A DNA stretch of 36,989 bases from WTXA01 sp041741995 (GTDB lineage: Bacteria > Bacillota > TC1). Below the pieces are notes generated by a model. The model searched no databases and was not told where the DNA came from. It saw nothing but the letters and a program-made list of their open reading frames with translations. This document shows, piece after piece, positions 8,012 to 15,316 of the stretch. The number at the start of each line of letters is the position of its first letter. Within the stretch, counting starts at the first letter, position 1. The stretch covers positions 1 to 36,989 of the forward strand of contig JBGSJN010000039.1 of NCBI GenBank assembly GCA_041741995.1, given 5' to 3'. Both the position numbers and the translations under genes were made by a program.

Positions 8012-8369
8012 CGTTTATCTCCTTGTCCACTAGTTGTTTTATTTCTTCTACCTTAAATCCTAGATCTTTCATTTTTCCAACGAAAGCGACTAGTTCTTTG
8101 ACTGCTAGTTTTCTTTTGTAGTTCTCTATCAGTCCTACGTTATCTGTTACATATTTACCTGTTGTTCGAACCGAGCTTATTAGTCCTTCTGTTTCTAGTT
8201 CCACTAGTGCTTTTTGCATAGTGTTGGGATTTACTTCTGCCATTGCTGCCAGGTCCCTTACTGAAGGTAACTTGCTGTCAGGGGGGAATTCATTTTTGAT
8301 GATCTTCTGCCCTATTATTTCGACCAGTTGGGCATATACGGGTCTATCACCCTTTATTTCCCAAGACAT
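7989..8369 (-). CDS. GntR-family (YtrA-type) transcriptional regulator
   Basis: This 126-residue protein has an N-terminal winged helix (about 8-75) with KLPSVRDLAAMAEVNPNTMQ, the GntR helix-turn-helix, and a short C-terminal dimerisation segment. That short layout defines the YtrA subfamily, which usually represses ABC exporter operons and is released by antibiotic stress. I start at ATG 8369 (MSWEIKGDRP) because AAGGAGG lies seven bases upstream; the in-frame GTG two codons earlier sits too close to the site. It is the first gene of an operon with three transporter genes. Its promoter carries a perfect 19-bp inverted repeat, so autoregulation is likely. Confidence 0.92.
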   Translation of the reverse strand: MSWEIKGDRPVYAQLVEIIGQKIIKNEFPPDSKLPSVRDLAAMAEVNPNTMQKALVELETEGLISSVRTTGKYVTDNVGLIENYKRKLAVKELVAFVGKMKDLGFKVEEIKQLVDKEINDGNSFRN

Positions 8370-8416
8370 AGTCACACCTCCTTAGTGTTTGTTCTCTTCT
8401 CTACTCTAGTTTGATG

Positions 8417-8460
8417 CTGATGTATTATTGTATTAATCAACTAATACAATAATACATCAG
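8417..8460. promoter_or_regulatory. Perfect 19-bp inverted repeat, likely GntR operator
   Basis: CTGATGTATTATTGTATTA (8417-8435), a 6-base spacer and its exact reverse complement (8442-8460). The upstream arm covers the -10 of the GntR promoter and the other arm covers the start and early transcript. Bound protein there would block transcription. As RNA the same sequence would form a long hairpin in the leader. Confidence 0.75.
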
Positions 8461-8477
8461 GGTAATGATTAGGTCAA
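8449..8477 (-). promoter_or_regulatory. Promoter of the GntR-ABC operon
   Basis: On the minus strand, -35 TTGACC (8472-8477), 17-base spacer, -10 TATTAT (8449-8454). Transcription is expected near 8442, in the centre of the inverted repeat, about 70 bases before the GntR start. Confidence 0.75.
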
Positions 8478-8502
8478 GTACTTTTCATGAAATAGTTTAA
8501 GA

Positions 8503-8531
8503 TTGTAATTTCGTTACTAATAATATATACT
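8503..8531 (+). promoter_or_regulatory. Promoter of the AbiE operon
   Basis: -35 TTGTAA (8503-8508), 17-base spacer, -10 TATACT (8526-8531). Arms of the TTTCGTTAC inverted repeat begin directly after the -35 and shortly after the -10. Confidence 0.7.
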
Positions 8532-8544
8532 AATGGTAACGAAA
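8509..8544. promoter_or_regulatory. Inverted repeat, likely AbiEi operator
   Basis: TTTCGTTAC (8509-8517) and its exact reverse complement GTAACGAAA (8536-8544), 18 bases apart. The repeat spans the spacer, the -10 and the expected start site. AbiEi antitoxins are known to repress their own operons by binding inverted repeats in the promoter, which fits this position. Binding here is inferred. Confidence 0.7.
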
Positions 8545-8570
8545 GACAATATTTAATTGGGGGTGTAAAG

Positions 8571-9182
8571 TTGAAAAGAGAAATTTATTTGACTAAAATA
8601 CGTAATCGTATCACAGCTGCAAAAGCAGGAACGATTTTTGTTACGTCTGATTTTAAAGATATTGTAGAACGAAATGTAATAAAAATGGCTCTATCTCGAT
8701 TGCATGATGAAGAAATTATTAGCAGAGTTATGAGAGGTGTTTACGAGATTCCAGAGTATAGTAACCTACTTCAGGAATTTGTGACCCCGGCTCCAGATAA
8801 AATTGCTCAAGCACTTGCAAGGAATTATGGTTGGACTATTGTACCTTGCGGGGATACAGCTTTGAATTTGCTTGGTTTATCTACACAGGTTCCCAATGTT
8901 TGGACCTATGTCAGTGATGGACCTTACAAATGTTATAAATTTAGTAATATTAACTTAAAATTCAAACATACAGCTAATAAAGAAATTACAGGGATTTCAT
9001 ATAAGACTGCATTGATGATTCAAGCACTTAAAACACTTGGGAGTGATAAAATTGATGACAAAGTCATTACTAAGTTATCAACAGGATTATCAAGTGATGA
9101 AAAAGGACAACTATTATCAGAATCACAATATGCAACTTCATGGGTTTATGAAACATTAAAGAGAATAGCAAAGGAAGGGTGA
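8571..9182 (+). CDS. AbiEi-like type IV antitoxin / transcriptional repressor
   Basis: This 203-residue protein has an N-terminal winged helix (about 5-60; FVTSDFKDIVERNVIKMALS then the wing RVMRGVYEIP) and a C-terminal domain with PCGDTALNLLGLS, matching the AbiEi/DUF6088-type antitoxins of type IV systems. The family represses its operon and neutralises AbiEii without direct protein contact. The start is TTG 8571 after GGGGGTG; no upstream ATG is in frame. It overlaps or abuts the toxin gene, and an inverted repeat sits in its promoter. The C-terminal part is shorter than in canonical AbiEi, as usual for this DUF6088 branch. Confidence 0.85.
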   Translation: MKREIYLTKIRNRITAAKAGTIFVTSDFKDIVERNVIKMALSRLHDEEIISRVMRGVYEIPEYSNLLQEFVTPAPDKIAQALARNYGWTIVPCGDTALNLLGLSTQVPNVWTYVSDGPYKCYKFSNINLKFKHTANKEITGISYKTALMIQALKTLGSDKIDDKVITKLSTGLSSDEKGQLLSESQYATSWVYETLKRIAKEG

Positions 9183-9187
9183 CATTA

Positions 9188-10183
9188 TTGTTTAAAGTTG
9201 CGACTTTTTCTATTAAAGAAAGAGAGGCTTTGTTTAGAAATACAGCACAGAAATGTGGAATGAATGAAGCAATTGTTGAGAAGGATTTTTGGGTATGTTG
9301 GATGATGCATTATCTGTTCCAGCTCTCTAAGTGGAAAACAAATTTTGCTTTTAAAGGTGGTACAAGTCTTTCGAAAGGTTATGGACTTATTGAGCGATTT
9401 TCAGAGGATATAGACTTAATATTGGACTGGCGCTTACTTGGCTATTCTTCAAACGAACCTTGGAGTGAGCGTAGTAAAACAAAGCAAGATCTTTTTAATA
9501 AAGCAACTAATCAGAAAACAGCAGGTTTTCTCAAGGATGAATTTATTCCTAGTTTGAGTGGTGACTTTAGAACTAGGTTGACTGAGCCCTTTAAATTGTT
9601 TATTGATGAGAACGATCCACAAACTGTCAATTTTGCTTATCCCCAGATTTTTGAAGATTATTCAATTTTGAAAATTATTCGAATGGAGATTGGTGCACTA
9701 GCAGCATGGACACCAACAAGAAATATTATGATTACTTCGTATGCTGCAGAAAAGTATCCAAGTATCTTTAATGAAGCGTCTACTGATGTATTAACTGTTG
9801 CAGCAGAAAGAACCTTTTGGGAAAAAATAACCATTCTTCATAAAGAAGCTTTTCGTGCAAATGGTAGTGTTCCAGAAAGATATTCTCGACATTATTATGA
9901 TCTTTACTGCATTAGTGATTCTATCATTAAGGTGAATGCTTTATCAAACATAGGTTTATTGGATCGTGTAGCTTCTTTTAAGACTCGTTTCTATCCTGCA
10001 AATTCAGCTAGGTACGATCTAGCTACACCAGGGTCAATAAGGTTGATGCCTCAACTAGAATGTATGGCTGCACTTGAGAGTGATTATATGCATATGCAAA
10101 ATATGATTTATGGTTATATACCAAAGTTCACCGAGATTATGAATTCCATTAAACTTTTAGAGACTGAAATCAATGAACTATAA
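9188..10183 (+). CDS. AbiEii-type nucleotidyltransferase toxin
   Basis: This protein of about 331 residues has the nucleotidyltransferase motifs FAFKGGTSLSKGYG (about 55-66) and RFSEDIDLIL (about 70-79), as in AbiEii/MenT-like toxins. Related toxins transfer nucleotides (in MenT, to tRNA acceptor ends) and block growth. A later conserved AERTFWEKITILHKEAFR segment is also typical. I prefer TTG 9188, eight bases from AAGGAAGGG; GTG 9179 overlaps the antitoxin stop (GTGA) but has no room for a binding site. A strong terminator begins at the stop codon. No defect is visible in the toxin, so the pair looks intact. Confidence 0.87.
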   Translation: MFKVATFSIKEREALFRNTAQKCGMNEAIVEKDFWVCWMMHYLFQLSKWKTNFAFKGGTSLSKGYGLIERFSEDIDLILDWRLLGYSSNEPWSERSKTKQDLFNKATNQKTAGFLKDEFIPSLSGDFRTRLTEPFKLFIDENDPQTVNFAYPQIFEDYSILKIIRMEIGALAAWTPTRNIMITSYAAEKYPSIFNEASTDVLTVAAERTFWEKITILHKEAFRANGSVPERYSRHYYDLYCISDSIIKVNALSNIGLLDRVASFKTRFYPANSARYDLATPGSIRLMPQLECMAALESDYMHMQNMIYGYIPKFTEIMNSIKLLETEINEL

Positions 10184-10226
10184 AAAAGCTTATTCTCAAC
10201 AACAAATTATTGAGAATAAGCTTTTT
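10183..10226. terminator. Bidirectional terminator between AbiE and RHS loci
   Basis: A 17-bp perfect stem, AAAAAGCTTATTCTCAA (10183-10199) with its reverse complement (10210-10226), and a 10-base loop. A/T tails on both sides serve the AbiE operon on the plus strand and the RHS immunity gene on the minus strand. Confidence 0.85.
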
Positions 10227-10253
10227 AAATTAATAATCATTTTTCATCCTTGG

Positions 10254-10304
10254 TCAATATGCATTAATGTATCTTCCCATGACAGGGTCATAATACCGTG
10301 TTAA
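10254..10304 (-). pseudogene. RHS repeat scrap downstream of the immunity gene
   Basis: On the minus strand an open stretch of 16 codons reads RYYDPVMGRYINAY and stops at TGA 10254-10256. It matches the last core repeat of RHS proteins (RYYDPxxGRFINAD). A similar segment heads the toxin tip at 11400-11480. A perfect 14-bp palindrome, GTGTTAATTAACAC (10298-10311), borders it. Such displaced tips are left when RHS loci exchange toxin cassettes. Confidence 0.7.
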
Positions 10305-10350
10305 TTAACACATATAAATAAATCTAATATAAATTTTTCTATAATGATAA

Positions 10351-10728
10351 TTACTTCATATTCTTTTCTAAAAATTCAATTTTATTCATCACTATGTTGT
10401 AAGCTTTCTCATCACCATTATAATAGTCTTCTAAAAATCCAACATAACTAAATTCAAAAGGTAATATTTCAATAAAGTCAGCACTTAATTTGCCAATAAT
10501 ATAACCTGAAGGTATTCTATTATCTACTATTTCAAACATCCTTGACGGACATGGTAACATAATACCTTCATCAGAAATAATTCTATAATGTAATACATCA
10601 TCAAATACTCTATCTTTATGATTAAATTCAAGTTGCAGGACAAAATATTCTTTTCCTATTGTTAATTCATAAATTATTTCATTATTATCTATATTCTTTA
10701 TTCTATCTAAAATAGCCTTTACTATCAT
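10351..10728 (-). CDS. Probable immunity protein for the RHS toxin tip
   Basis: This 125-residue soluble, acidic protein has no recognised family motif. ATG 10728 has a GGAAGGTGA site that overlaps the end of the toxin frame, with four bases between stop and start. Position directly behind an RHS C-terminal toxin domain, small size and tight coupling are the standard marks of an immunity gene. It is intact, while the RHS part is truncated, as is often seen for orphan tips. Function is inferred from context only. Confidence 0.6.
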   Translation of the reverse strand: MIVKAILDRIKNIDNNEIIYELTIGKEYFVLQLEFNHKDRVFDDVLHYRIISDEGIMLPCPSRMFEIVDNRIPSGYIIGKLSADFIEILPFEFSYVGFLEDYYNGDEKAYNIVMNKIEFLEKNMK

Positions 10729-10732
10729 TTAA

Positions 10733-11488
10733 TCACCTTCCTATTTTACATTTCATTTCATAAATATTTATTACTTTAGTAACAGTGTTCATATAAAAGT
10801 GAACAGAAAATTTTCCTTGTGGGCCTTGAAATATGGTAGTTGACATTTTTGCCCATTGGTCTATAGTACTTCCATCTGATGTCAATTCACTAATAACTGA
10901 CGGATTTCCTAATTTTAAACCATTAATAATTGGTTTCGAATTATTAATTATTCCTTGCTTTAACATACCATCAGCTTCAAATATTGAACTTGCTTGCTCT
11001 GTTAATAACTGTTGCTTTAATTTGATGGCATTAATAGCATTAGAAGCACCTTGTTTATTTTTACTGCCAGCTTGGAAAATTTTAGTAATTTTATCAGAAT
11101 ATGTCCCAGCAATACTAGATAAGCCAGCAAAAACTTTACCCGTTGTAGCTAACGCTCCTGCACCTGAAATCATACTAAGTCCTGCACCTATACCTAGACC
11201 TAGCAATGCTCCACCAACTGCACCTATTCCTATACCAGCCCAAATGTTTTTACCAGACTTGGCCGCCAAATAACCACCTACCGCTGCACCTGCAACTGCA
11301 CCTACAATTGCTGTAATAGCTAAAAATGGTACTCTACCATCATGATCAACTAGCATTATAGGATTGTTATTACAATACGCATACATATTGCTTCCATGAA
11401 TACCAGGATTAATCTGAGAATCAGCATTTATAATGCGACAAGTTACAGGGTCATAATACCGGCTCTGTAGATAATAATATCCAGCAAC
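10733..11488 (-). pseudogene. Orphan RHS C-terminal tip with toxin domain
   Basis: The frame is open from a TGA at 11489-11491 and encodes 251 residues. The first 50 or so are RHS core: YYYLQS and RYYDPVTCRIINAD, then MYAYCNNNPIMLVDHDGR, the conserved junction where variable toxin domains begin. A glycine-rich hydrophobic stretch (AVAGAAVGGYLAAKSG and GAVGGALLGLGIGAG) follows, then a soluble domain ending GPQGKFSVHFYMNTVTKV. I do not recognise the toxin class. The large RHS repeat body is missing. The first in-frame ATG (11386) has no clear ribosome site, so the tip may be silent unless joined to a full RHS gene by recombination. One conserved Gly of the DPxxGR motif is Cys. Confidence 0.7.
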
Positions 11489-11574
11489 TCATAAACACAT
11501 TCTAACACAACAACCCATTCACTATCTAGTATTTATTCCACATCTGACCACACTAACATAAAAATAGACAAAAA

Positions 11575-11603
11575 AATTGACCCCGACAAAATCGAGATCA
11601 ATT
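11575..11603 (-). terminator. Terminator after the zinc-ribbon gene
   Basis: On the minus strand, AATTGATCTCGA (11592-11603) pairs with TCGGGGTCAATT (11575-11586) over 12 bp with two G-U pairs. The loop is short and a seven-T run follows. Confidence 0.8.
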
Positions 11604-11614
11604 CCATAGTCTAT

Positions 11615-11854
11615 TTAATAATCTACCCCTGCAGCCCTAACATTCTCTACAGAATCAGCATGACAAGGAGTAACACCATAAACCATCCCACAAGCAGGAC
11701 ACTTACCCTCATAAGTCTCCAACAAGAATGACTCACCACACTCACAAACTATCTCCATAGGACTATCCATCTTAGTATTCGAATACCCCTTACTTCTAAC
11801 CAAATCAATAACCTCTTGGCCTTTACCCAAGCTACCTTCACAACCTTCAGACAT
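11615..11854 (-). CDS. Small zinc-ribbon protein of unknown function
   Basis: This 79-residue protein has a central IVCECGESF and a following KCPACGMVYG, which together form a four-cysteine zinc ribbon (CxC...CxxC, residues about 37-57). A C-terminal TPCHADSVENVRAAGVDY follows. ATG 11854 has GGGAGGTG at good spacing and TATACT about 30 bases upstream. It may bind nucleic acid or be a metal-handling accessory. It is separated from the photolyase by its own likely promoter, so it need not be part of that operon. No named family is recognised. Confidence 0.7.
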   Translation of the reverse strand: MSEGCEGSLGKGQEVIDLVRSKGYSNTKMDSPMEIVCECGESFLLETYEGKCPACGMVYGVTPCHADSVENVRAAGVDY

Positions 11855-11882
11855 AAGACACCTCCCACTATTTACTACCTAT

Positions 11883-11888
11883 AGTATA
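11883..11888 (-). promoter_or_regulatory. Possible -10 for the zinc-ribbon gene
   Basis: TATACT on the minus strand (11883-11888), about 30 bases before the start codon. The -35 is weak, so this is tentative. Confidence 0.35.
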
Positions 11889-11935
11889 CCAAACTTCTAT
11901 GAAATAAACCGTATCACAGGATACCAACTATAAAA

Positions 11936-13273
11936 CTACTTCCACCTCTCCAAATAAGGCCCCATCTTAAACTTCCTAACCAAACCCTTATCATTCATAA
12001 ACCTAACCATCCCAAAAATACTCCGCTCCCTCCAAGGCCTATCATGCTTACCAAAACACCAAGCAACCCCAGCAAAAGAATTAGGATCAAAACCATCCAA
12101 AGAATATTTGTTATTTAAGTAAAGAGCAGTACTAAAAGCCTCCTCAGGTGTCGCCGACCACTCCAGTATCTTCTTACCCCAATACATCCTCATATAATTA
12201 TGCATAACACCACTACCAACAAGCTCCCTCTGAGCACTATTCCAATAAACATCATGAGTCACACCACTCTCCAGCTCCTCAAGAGAATACAAATACTCAC
12301 GAAAATCCTCCCTATGCTTACCTAAACTAACACTAGCCCAATTAGGCAAACACTCATACTTATCATAATTACTGTTATAGTAGATGAAATTAAAAGCCAA
12401 CTCCCGCCTGACTATAAGCTCCTCCAAGAAACCAGAAACATCAATACCACTACCACCAACATCATTCATCCTCAAATAAATCTCAACCGGACTAATCTGC
12501 CCAAAATGAAGATAAGGACTAAGACCCGAACACCAATTCTCACTAGGATTACTCCTAAAAGCATAATTAACCAATTTATACTCAACAAAAGCCTCAAGCC
12601 TACGATGAGCCTCCACCGAACCACCAATGATTTTTACTTCTTTGTCTTTGTCTATTTCATTTTTACTATTAAGATCTAACTCCCCCATAACATAACCATC
12701 AAAATATATATCAGGACCAACCTCTTCTTCAACAAAATCAAAACTACCCATACTAATCTGACTCCAAAGCTTCCTCCTAATAGTACTAGCAGCATACTCC
12801 TCCTTATTACTGACCATCTCAACAGGCACCAGAACATTACTCTCCACCTCAACAAAAGGACAAGCTGCTAGATTAAGTATTGTATCCCTGTCAGCAACCT
12901 CTTCCCTAATATATGGCTTATCAGTAATAATCATAACTGCTGATGACAATAGTTTATGTACACCAGCCTCACCACTACAATCACCTACAACAAACCTAAT
13001 ACCCCTTTTCTTCAAACCCTCGGCAACATCCCTAAGACCCTCAAGCATAAAATCCCTATGCCTCTTATATAGATAATCCACCACGGCACCAAAAAAAACC
13101 ACCAAAGGCTTACTTAACTTCTTACTCATAAAAATGGCATACTCTAGACCATAATTAAACTCACACCTTTGAGCATTAACCATCCAATAAAGGACATAGG
13201 TACTATCTCCATCATCTACTACACCAACACTATTTAAATACTTAATTCTCTCTCCAATATCCATAGCTACCAT
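11936..13273 (-). CDS. Class II CPD photolyase
   Basis: This 445-residue flavoprotein repairs UV-induced cyclobutane pyrimidine dimers using light. The N-terminal half is the Rossmann-like antenna domain (VLYWMVNAQRCEFNYGLEYA). The C-terminal half is the helical FAD domain with SGVMHNYMRMYWGKKILEW and LDGFDPNSFAGVAWCFGKHD, the class II signature. Class II enzymes are normally 430-480 residues, so it is full length. I start at ATG 13273 near GAGGAG; ATG 13264 and TTG 13297 are alternatives. It follows the thioesterase gene closely and is probably transcribed with it. A light-repair enzyme suggests the organism meets sunlight despite its anaerobe-like gene set. Confidence 0.92.
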   Translation of the reverse strand: MVAMDIGERIKYLNSVGVVDDGDSTYVLYWMVNAQRCEFNYGLEYAIFMSKKLSKPLVVFFGAVVDYLYKRHRDFMLEGLRDVAEGLKKRGIRFVVGDCSGEAGVHKLLSSAVMIITDKPYIREEVADRDTILNLAACPFVEVESNVLVPVEMVSNKEEYAASTIRRKLWSQISMGSFDFVEEEVGPDIYFDGYVMGELDLNSKNEIDKDKEVKIIGGSVEAHRRLEAFVEYKLVNYAFRSNPSENWCSGLSPYLHFGQISPVEIYLRMNDVGGSGIDVSGFLEELIVRRELAFNFIYYNSNYDKYECLPNWASVSLGKHREDFREYLYSLEELESGVTHDVYWNSAQRELVGSGVMHNYMRMYWGKKILEWSATPEEAFSTALYLNNKYSLDGFDPNSFAGVAWCFGKHDRPWRERSIFGMVRFMNDKGLVRKFKMGPYLERWK

Positions 13274-13308
13274 ATACTCCTCACTACTAAACAACAACTT
13301 TTTTACTA

Positions 13309-13722
13309 CTAACTAACAACAAACTTCTTCAAGGTCTCATAAAACTCTCTATTAACCTTCTTAATAGAAATAGGTTGACCCTCCCTGTTAAGATAACAAT
13401 GAGAACTCTCACCAATTGCCCTTATCTTTCCATCCACACAATCTGAAATCTCATAGTATACTCTAAATTTATATGGTGTAGCCTCAAGTAACTTTATAGA
13501 AATTACCACACTATCATTAAACCTAATCATACCCTTATACTCACAACTAATCTTCAAGACAGGACTAATAATCCCTTCACTCTCTAAGCGATGATAACCA
13601 TAACCCATCTTCTCTAAAAAATCCACCCTAGCTTCCTCAAACCATCTAAAATAGTTTGAATGATGTATAATACCCATTTGATCTGTTTCATAATATTGAG
13701 TTTTATGTATATATTTATTCAT
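13309..13722 (-). CDS. YbgC/FadM-type acyl-CoA thioesterase (4HBT family)
   Basis: This 137-residue single-domain hotdog protein is predicted to hydrolyse acyl-CoA thioesters. YYETDQMGIIHHSNYFRWFEEAR at residues 10-32 is the 4HBT signature with catalytic Asp (about 14) and the HxxYxxW-like segment. Length is normal. ATG 13722 has GGAAGGTG. The promoter faces that of the divergent YbaN-like gene. It may share a transcript with the photolyase. Confidence 0.9.
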   Translation of the reverse strand: MNKYIHKTQYYETDQMGIIHHSNYFRWFEEARVDFLEKMGYGYHRLESEGIISPVLKISCEYKGMIRFNDSVVISIKLLEATPYKFRVYYEISDCVDGKIRAIGESSHCYLNREGQPISIKKVNREFYETLKKFVVS

Positions 13723-13744
13723 AATTAATCACCTTCCTTAGTCT

Positions 13745-13772
13745 ATTATATGCTATTTTTTAGGTTTGACAA
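13745..13772 (-). promoter_or_regulatory. Promoter of the thioesterase-photolyase operon
   Basis: On the minus strand, -35 TTGTCA (13767-13772), 16-base spacer, -10 TATAAT (13745-13750). The -35 overlaps the -35 of the divergent promoter. Confidence 0.65.
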
Positions 13773-13794
13773 TCAATGTTCTATCAAATACAAT
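13766..13794 (+). promoter_or_regulatory. Promoter of the YbaN-like gene
   Basis: -35 TTGACA (13766-13771), 17-base spacer, -10 TACAAT (13789-13794). Its -35 and the divergent -35 overlap in the seven bases TTGACAA. Confidence 0.7.
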
Positions 13795-13832
13795 TATATA
13801 AAGTATAATTTAAAATATAAGGGTAGATATGT

Positions 13833-14282
13833 ATGAATAAAAAACAAGTATTTAAAATATTAGGAATATTTTTTATGGTTGTAGGTATTATAGGTATTTT
13901 CTTGCCTGTTTTCCCTACAACTCCTTTTATTCTCCTATCTGCTTATTTGTTTTTTAACTCTTCTCCTAAATTGTTTATGATACTAATCAATAATCGGCTG
14001 GTTGGTCTGCCTCTATATACCTTTATTACATACAAGAGTATAGAATTTAGATCAAAGCTAATTGGTCTTTTACTTTTATGGACCAGTGGTACAATATCTA
14101 TGAACTTTATCAGTCTTTTTTATATAAAACTGGTTATGTTTTTAGTTTTTCTAGGTGTTACTATTCATATTTTTTCCTTTAGAAATTTAACCAAGGAAGA
14201 AAAAATACTAGCAAAAGAAAGTTACCAGAGACGTTTTAAAGATAAAAAAAAGTGCCTCAAAAATAACAGGAATAATATATAG
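13833..14282 (+). CDS. YbaN-like inner membrane protein (DUF454)
   Basis: This 149-residue protein has three to four hydrophobic segments. The N-terminal GIIGIFLPVFPTTPFILLSAYLFFNSSPK contains the DUF454 signature (GxxLPxxPTTPFxLLxAxxFxxSSP). The role of the family is unknown. ATG 13833 follows AAGGGTAG. The C-terminus is lysine-rich and cytoplasmic. It has its own promoter; the following Fic gene has a separate one. Confidence 0.87.
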   Translation: MNKKQVFKILGIFFMVVGIIGIFLPVFPTTPFILLSAYLFFNSSPKLFMILINNRLVGLPLYTFITYKSIEFRSKLIGLLLLWTSGTISMNFISLFYIKLVMFLVFLGVTIHIFSFRNLTKEEKILAKESYQRRFKDKKKCLKNNRNNI

Positions 14283-14300
14283 TTTTTTTTAAATTATCTA

Positions 14301-14329
14301 TTGATATTGTTCCTTGCGAGTGATATATT
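14301..14329 (+). promoter_or_regulatory. Promoter of the Fic gene
   Basis: -35 TTGATA (14301-14306), 17-base spacer, -10 TATATT (14324-14329), 36 bases before the Fic start. Confidence 0.65.
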
Positions 14330-14364
14330 ACTGTTAACAAGTAATTAGCAACGGAGGTGTGCCA

Positions 14365-15234
14365 ATGGAATATATAAAAGTAGCTGAAGCAGCAAAAAAA
14401 TGGGGTCTATCAGATCGTAGAGTACGTGTGCTTTGTCAAGAAGCTAAAATTGAAGGTGTCACCAAAAATGGTGGCATTTATTTAATTCCAGTAAACGCTG
14501 AAAAACCAGCAGATAACAGACGCTTAAAAGGCAAGGTTATACCTAAGGCCTATCAGCCACTATTCGCCAAAATAGATTCCCTAAAGGAAAAAAACAAAGG
14601 CAAAAGACCAAGAACAGATTTTTTAGTAGATTTTATCTATAATTCAAATGCTATAGTAGGTAATTCACTAACCAAGGAAGAAACCGCCATGGTCCTAGAT
14701 GGTAAAACAATAGACAAAAAACCACTAAAAGATCATCTAGAAACTGTAGGTGGCAGAGATGCCTATACCTACATGCTAGAATTAGTTTCCAAGAAAACTA
14801 TATTAAATGAGGAAATAATCAAAAATATACATTCACTAGTATTACTGGATAAACCTGAATACAAAGGTGTCTATCGTCACATGCCAGTTAAGGTACTAGG
14901 AGCTTTCCACCTACCTCCAGAACCTTACAAAATAGGTAACAAAATAGTAAAACTTCTTGATGAATTTTCTAAAAGCAAGGCTCATCCAATTGAAAAAGCA
15001 GCCTACTTCCTAATAAAGTTCGAAGGTATTCATCCATTCTTTAATGGCAATAGCCGAACAGGAAGAATCATCTTAAATATGAACCTAATAAAAAATGGAT
15101 ATCTGCCAATCACTATCAAAAAAGGTGACAAAATCAGATACTATGAATGCATTGATAGTTTTTATAGAGATGGAACAACCGAAGCTATGGTCAAACTAAT
15201 AGCCGAAAGACTAGAAGACGAATACAACGCATAA
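14365..15234 (+). CDS. Fic-family AMP-transferase-like protein with N-terminal helix-turn-helix
   Basis: This 289-residue protein has an N-terminal DNA-binding-like segment (about 3-40, YIKVAEAAKKWGLSDRRVRV) of MerR/excisionase type and a Fic core with HPFFNGNSRTGR at 223-234, carrying the catalytic His and anion-binding Gly-Asn. The usual second Gly is Ser, as in some family members. Fic proteins transfer AMP or related groups to target hydroxyls. The usual inhibitory S/TxxxE(G/N) motif appears as SNAIVGN near 94-100, with Val in place of Glu, so normal autoinhibition may be absent. ATG 14365 has GGAGGT six bases upstream; the GTG two codons earlier lies inside that site. The target is unknown. 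Confidence 0.9.
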   Translation: MEYIKVAEAAKKWGLSDRRVRVLCQEAKIEGVTKNGGIYLIPVNAEKPADNRRLKGKVIPKAYQPLFAKIDSLKEKNKGKRPRTDFLVDFIYNSNAIVGNSLTKEETAMVLDGKTIDKKPLKDHLETVGGRDAYTYMLELVSKKTILNEEIIKNIHSLVLLDKPEYKGVYRHMPVKVLGAFHLPPEPYKIGNKIVKLLDEFSKSKAHPIEKAAYFLIKFEGIHPFFNGNSRTGRIILNMNLIKNGYLPITIKKGDKIRYYECIDSFYRDGTTEAMVKLIAERLEDEYNA

Positions 15235-15286
15235 CCGAGGTTTATTTCAACCTAAACCTTTTGTAATTATTGTTTTAAGAAAGAGG

Positions 15287-15316
15287 AAAAAGGAGCAACT
15301 AATGTTGCTCCTTTTT
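15287..15316. terminator. Strong bidirectional terminator after the Fic gene
   Basis: AAAAAGGAGCAAC (15287-15299) pairs perfectly with GTTGCTCCTTTTT (15304-15316) across a TAAT loop. It serves the Fic gene and possibly the convergent membrane-protein operon. Confidence 0.85.

Noticed and set aside
8417..8544. CRISPR-like or REP repeats from the two neighbouring inverted repeats
   Set aside because: The two repeats differ in sequence and each lies on its own promoter, so they are separate operators.
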